Source of the DNA: an uncultured Bacteroidales bacterium
GTDB taxonomy: Bacteria > Bacteroidota > Bacteroidia > Bacteroidales > Marinilabiliaceae
NCBI GenBank assembly: GCA_934699135.1
Contig: CAKUVM010000027.1
Span: 1-24,046, forward strand
Direction of reading: 5' to 3'
Length of the DNA stretch: 24,046 nucleotides
Shown here: positions 21,288-24,046 of the stretch, piece after piece
Layout of the letters: each line of letters starts with the position of its first letter
Position numbering within the stretch: the first letter of the stretch is position 1
The notes under the pieces: generated by a model
Database searches by the model: none
Told to the model about the DNA's origin: nothing
Seen by the model: only the letters and a program-made list of their open reading frames with translations
Made by a program: the position numbers and the translations under genes

Positions 21288-24046
21288 TTAGTTATACTTT
21301 GATGGCAGCACGCCAAACTCCTCCTTAAAGTATTTCGAGAAATATTTCGGGTTGTTGAACCCCACGGCATATGCCACGTCCGCCACGTTTTGCGCGGGAT
21401 CCTTGAGCATCTGCGCCGCCCTCTTGAGCCTTATTATCCTGATGAACTCTATTGGCGGGCGGCCAGTTATGGCAATAAGTTTTTTATACAGATGCACGCG
21501 GCTCATTCCCAAGTGGCGGCTAAGGTCTTCAACCGAGAGGTTAGGACTGGCAATGTTTTGCTCCACGTAGGCTATGGCTTTCTGAATAAGCTGCTCGTCT
21601 AGTGGCGTGATGTCTATCTGACTTGGCTCGGGGTCTATCTGATTTCTTGACGTTTGCTGCCTTTTGTGGCTCAACTCTATGAGCTTATGTATTTTGAGGC
21701 GGAGAATCTGTGGGTTGAACGGCTTGGTCAGGTAGTCGTCCGCCCCGTTGGCCAACCCCTCTATGTTATGCTCTTCGGCCGATTTTGCCGTGAGCATGAT
21801 AAGTGGAATCATGCTCGTCTTTGGGTCTCCTTTCAATTTGGCGCACAGGGTGTTGCCATCCATTATGGGCATCATCACGTCCGTTATGATCAGGTCGGGT
21901 TTGCCCTCTGCGATCTTGTCGTAGGCCTCCGCCCCATCGTGAGCCTCCACCAGGTCGTAGTTCGCGCGTAGCGTCTCGCGGAGCAGGGTCAGGAAATCCT
22001 CATTGTCGTCCACGATCATCACTGTGGGGCGTTTGGGTTGACCCTTGCCTTTGGCTTCTTCGGCCTTGTCCGTGTCAGACGCCATGTCTGAGGCTGGTCC
22101 CAGATTCGTCGGCAGCTCGACGGTGAAAATGGAGCCGCCTTGCGGATTGTCTGTCATGCTCACCAAGCCGCCATGCAAGGCTACGAACTCTTTCACCAAG
22201 TGCAGGCCTATGCCGCTGCCGACAATGGACGTGTCGGTCTGTGGCACCTGATAAAAACGCTCGAAGATATGTGCCTTGTGTTCTTCAGGAACGCCCATGC
22301 CCGTGTCACGTACACTCACCAGGGCCTTTGTCTTGTCGGCCGTGAGACTCACGCTCACCGTCACGTCTCCTCCTGCGGGCGTGAACTTATAGGCGTTGGA
22401 GAGCAGGTTGTCTATCACCTTGCCTATCTTGTCTTTGTCGAACTTCATGTAGATGTTTTTCTCCGCCGCCTCTAGAAAGAAGTTTATCCTTTTGCCAGAC
22501 AGCTTGACGAATGCCTCGCAGTGGTCATTGACAAAGCTGACCATGTCTCCCTCAGACAGGTTGAGCGTCATGCCGCCTTTGTCGGCCTTACGGAAGTCTA
22601 GCAATTGATTCACAAGGCCTAAGAGTTTGACCGAGTTTCGGTGCACTAGCTCAAGTTGGTCGCGGTTGGCGTCATCGGCCGGCAAACTGTCCAAGATGTT
22701 GTCCAAGGGCGAGATTATGAGGCTCAGTGGCGTGCGCAACTCGTGCGATATGTTGGTGAAGAACCTGAGTTTCATATCGTCCACTTGCTTTTGCCTCTCC
22801 ACCTCGTCTAGTATCTGTCGCAGGCGGAATTTGGCTTTGTCTCTATCCCTTATCCATTTGATGGAAAAGAATATGGCGGCTGCGATGGCGCAGGCGTAGA
22901 GCGCATAGGCCCACCCCGTCCGCCACCATGGCGGCAATATGTCAATGTCTAGCACCGAGGCCGTCTCACTCTCCAATCCGTCGCAGTTGGCCGCCGAGAC
23001 CCGTAAGCGGTAGTGGCCGGGCGTGAGGTTGGTATATGTGGCGTAGTTGTCGTTGGTTGTGATTTGGCCGCCGCTGAAGCCCTCCAGCACATATGAGTAT
23101 TTCACCTTTTCAGGCAGCACGTTGCTCATGGTGGAGAAGTAGACGGTGAACATATTCACGCCATAAGGCAGCGCAATCTTGTCACAGAAAGGCAGGGCTT
23201 CGGCGAGGCTGAAATCTCCCCTCGCGGACTTTGCCACTTTCACTGGTTGGCCAAAAGTGCTGAGCCATGTGAAGCACACGTGCGGCCGCTCCTTGTTATA
23301 CGTGATATCTGCCGGCTTGAACTTGTTCACTCCGTTGGCCCGGCCCACGATCACCTCGCCGTTGCTCACGCAGGCTATTGCGCGCTCGTTTATGGAACCC
23401 GTCAGGAAGCCGTCTTGGTCGCCATAGCTATATGTGCGCAAGTCCACCATCTCGTTGCGGTCGTCTTTATGCACTTCCACGCTCGTTATGCCGCTCGCCG
23501 TGGCCACCCATATTCCGCGGCTGTGATCTTCAATCACGCCCAGAGTGGCATCGGTGGGCAGGCCGTCACTTCGGCTCAAGTGGCTCATACGGCTCAAGTC
23601 TTTACCGTTGATGACGTGAAGGCCATTGTTGGCGCACACCCATAGCAGGCCGCGAGAGTCATAGAGCATATCGTTTATGGCAATGTCTAGAGACTTGTCA
23701 CCCACATCGACTCGGCTCACGGCGTAGTCGTTTCGACGGTCCACGACGCAGAGGCCTTCGGACGTCCCGACGGCCACGCGCCCGTCGCGGAGCGAGACGA
23801 TTTTTCGGACGTTGCGGCCTGGCAGTCCGTCAGCTTCATCTATCTGCCGCCAGGAGCCGCTTCTCTCGTCTAAGATGGCGAGACCCTTGGCCAATGCGCC
23901 GAACCATACCTTGCCGTCTTCTTGGCATATTGCCCACACATTGTCCGCCGCTGCGGCGGGGGCTACGCCGGTGGCGTTGTGGAAGCGGCGGAACGCCCTG
24001 CCGTCATAGTGACACAGGCCGCCAAGAAAAGTGCCGACCCACAGCC
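21288..24046 (-). CDS. Hybrid two-component regulator (HTCS), 5' truncated
   Basis: The frame stays open to the right edge, beyond the GTG at 23939. The first codons seen read 'LWVGTFLGGLCHYDG', so the beginning lies outside. In order from the N-terminal side there are Reg_prop propeller repeats ('GLLWVCANNGLHVINGKDLS' type), a Y_Y_Y domain ('YSYVLEGFSGGQITTNDNY') and one membrane helix. These are followed by a HisKA dimerisation helix with phospho-His at 22743-22745 ('SHELRTP'), a HATPase domain and a receiver whose phospho-Asp codon is 21879-21881 ('DLIITDVMMPIMDG'). An AraC-type helix-turn-helix pair lies at about 21291-21600. This is the classical Bacteroidetes HTCS, which senses a periplasmic glycan fragment and activates nearby genes. 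The target locus is not in view. alaX follows 4 bp downstream. Confidence 0.96.
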   Translation of the reverse strand, partial: LWVGTFLGGLCHYDGRAFRRFHNATGVAPAAAADNVWAICQEDGKVWFGALAKGLAILDERSGSWRQIDEADGLPGRNVRKIVSLRDGRVAVGTSEGLCVVDRRNDYAVSRVDVGDKSLDIAINDMLYDSRGLLWVCANNGLHVINGKDLSRMSHLSRSDGLPTDATLGVIEDHSRGIWVATASGITSVEVHKDDRNEMVDLRTYSYGDQDGFLTGSINERAIACVSNGEVIVGRANGVNKFKPADITYNKERPHVCFTWLSTFGQPVKVAKSARGDFSLAEALPFCDKIALPYGVNMFTVYFSTMSNVLPEKVKYSYVLEGFSGGQITTNDNYATYTNLTPGHYRLRVSAANCDGLESETASVLDIDILPPWWRTGWAYALYACAIAAAIFFSIKWIRDRDKAKFRLRQILDEVERQKQVDDMKLRFFTNISHELRTPLSLIISPLDNILDSLPADDANRDQLELVHRNSVKLLGLVNQLLDFRKADKGGMTLNLSEGDMVSFVNDHCEAFVKLSGKRINFFLEAAEKNIYMKFDKDKIGKVIDNLLSNAYKFTPAGGDVTVSVSLTADKTKALVSVRDTGMGVPEEHKAHIFERFYQVPQTDTSIVGSGIGLHLVKEFVALHGGLVSMTDNPQGGSIFTVELPTNLGPASDMASDTDKAEEAKGKGQPKRPTVMIVDDNEDFLTLLRETLRANYDLVEAHDGAEAYDKIAEGKPDLIITDVMMPIMDGNTLCAKLKGDPKTSMIPLIMLTAKSAEEHNIEGLANGADDYLTKPFNPQILRLKIHKLIELSHKRQQTSRNQIDPEPSQIDITPLDEQLIQKAIAYVEQNIASPNLSVEDLSRHLGMSRVHLYKKLIAITGRPPIEFIRIIRLKRAAQMLKDPAQNVADVAYAVGFNNPKYFSKYFKEEFGVLPSKYN

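Noticed and set aside
21284..21370. N-terminal extension of the AlaX-like gene
   Set aside because: It overlaps the 3' end of the HTCS gene in another frame and adds no recognisable domain sequence.

Overview
The window looks like chromosomal DNA from a GC-rich member of the Bacteroidales (Bacteroidota), probably a gut or oral anaerobe. The evidence is a complete batABCDE operon, a hybrid two-component regulator (Reg_prop/Y_Y_Y/histidine kinase/receiver/AraC), a Bacteroidetes-type ECF sigma factor, a PtpA-like S9 peptidase, and promoters of the TTTG/TAnnTTTG type. The clearest promoter lies in front of tRNA-Thr with exactly 19 bp between the boxes. I cannot fix the genus. No phage, IS, integrase or CRISPR was seen; genes are densely packed and no gene-free gap exceeds about 240 bp.

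Layout. Positions 1-6323 (+) hold the tail of the aerotolerance (Bat) operon: a truncated membrane protein, then batA, batB, batC, batD and batE, ending at a hairpin terminator. BatA and BatB are membrane-anchored VWA proteins, BatC and BatE carry TPR repeats, and BatD is a large periplasmic protein with one membrane anchor. Together they probably form a cell-envelope complex. Positions 6562-8136 (-) hold a secreted GH43 glycosidase. It is followed by a tRNA-Thr(CGT) with its own promoter and terminator, then an overlapping pair, NUDIX hydrolase and endonuclease III. Positions 9585-12981 (-) hold clpB and, upstream of it, an ECF sigma factor with no anti-sigma neighbour. A GH9 cellulase lipoprotein (+) diverges from the sigma gene and converges, across a 23-bp perfect hairpin, on the PtpA-like exopeptidase (-).

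The least ordinary part is 17296-20794 (+). A small exported protein of 144 aa is followed by a 1005-aa ABCG-type transporter that fuses a TerB-like N-terminal domain, an ATPase and a permease. The permease has an unusually large predicted loop of about 225 residues between its fifth and sixth membrane segments. This pair is the best candidate for an undescribed export or envelope-sensing system, although its function cannot be read from sequence alone. The window ends with an AlaX-like alanyl-tRNA editing protein (-) set 4 bp behind a hybrid two-component regulator that runs off the right edge.

Together the genes suggest an organism that degrades plant polysaccharide (GH43, GH9) and peptides (PtpA-like), with proteostasis and stress genes (ClpB, Bat, Nth, NUDIX, AlaX) in between. 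No SusC/SusD pair is present, so neither glycosidase sits in a canonical polysaccharide utilisation locus within the window.
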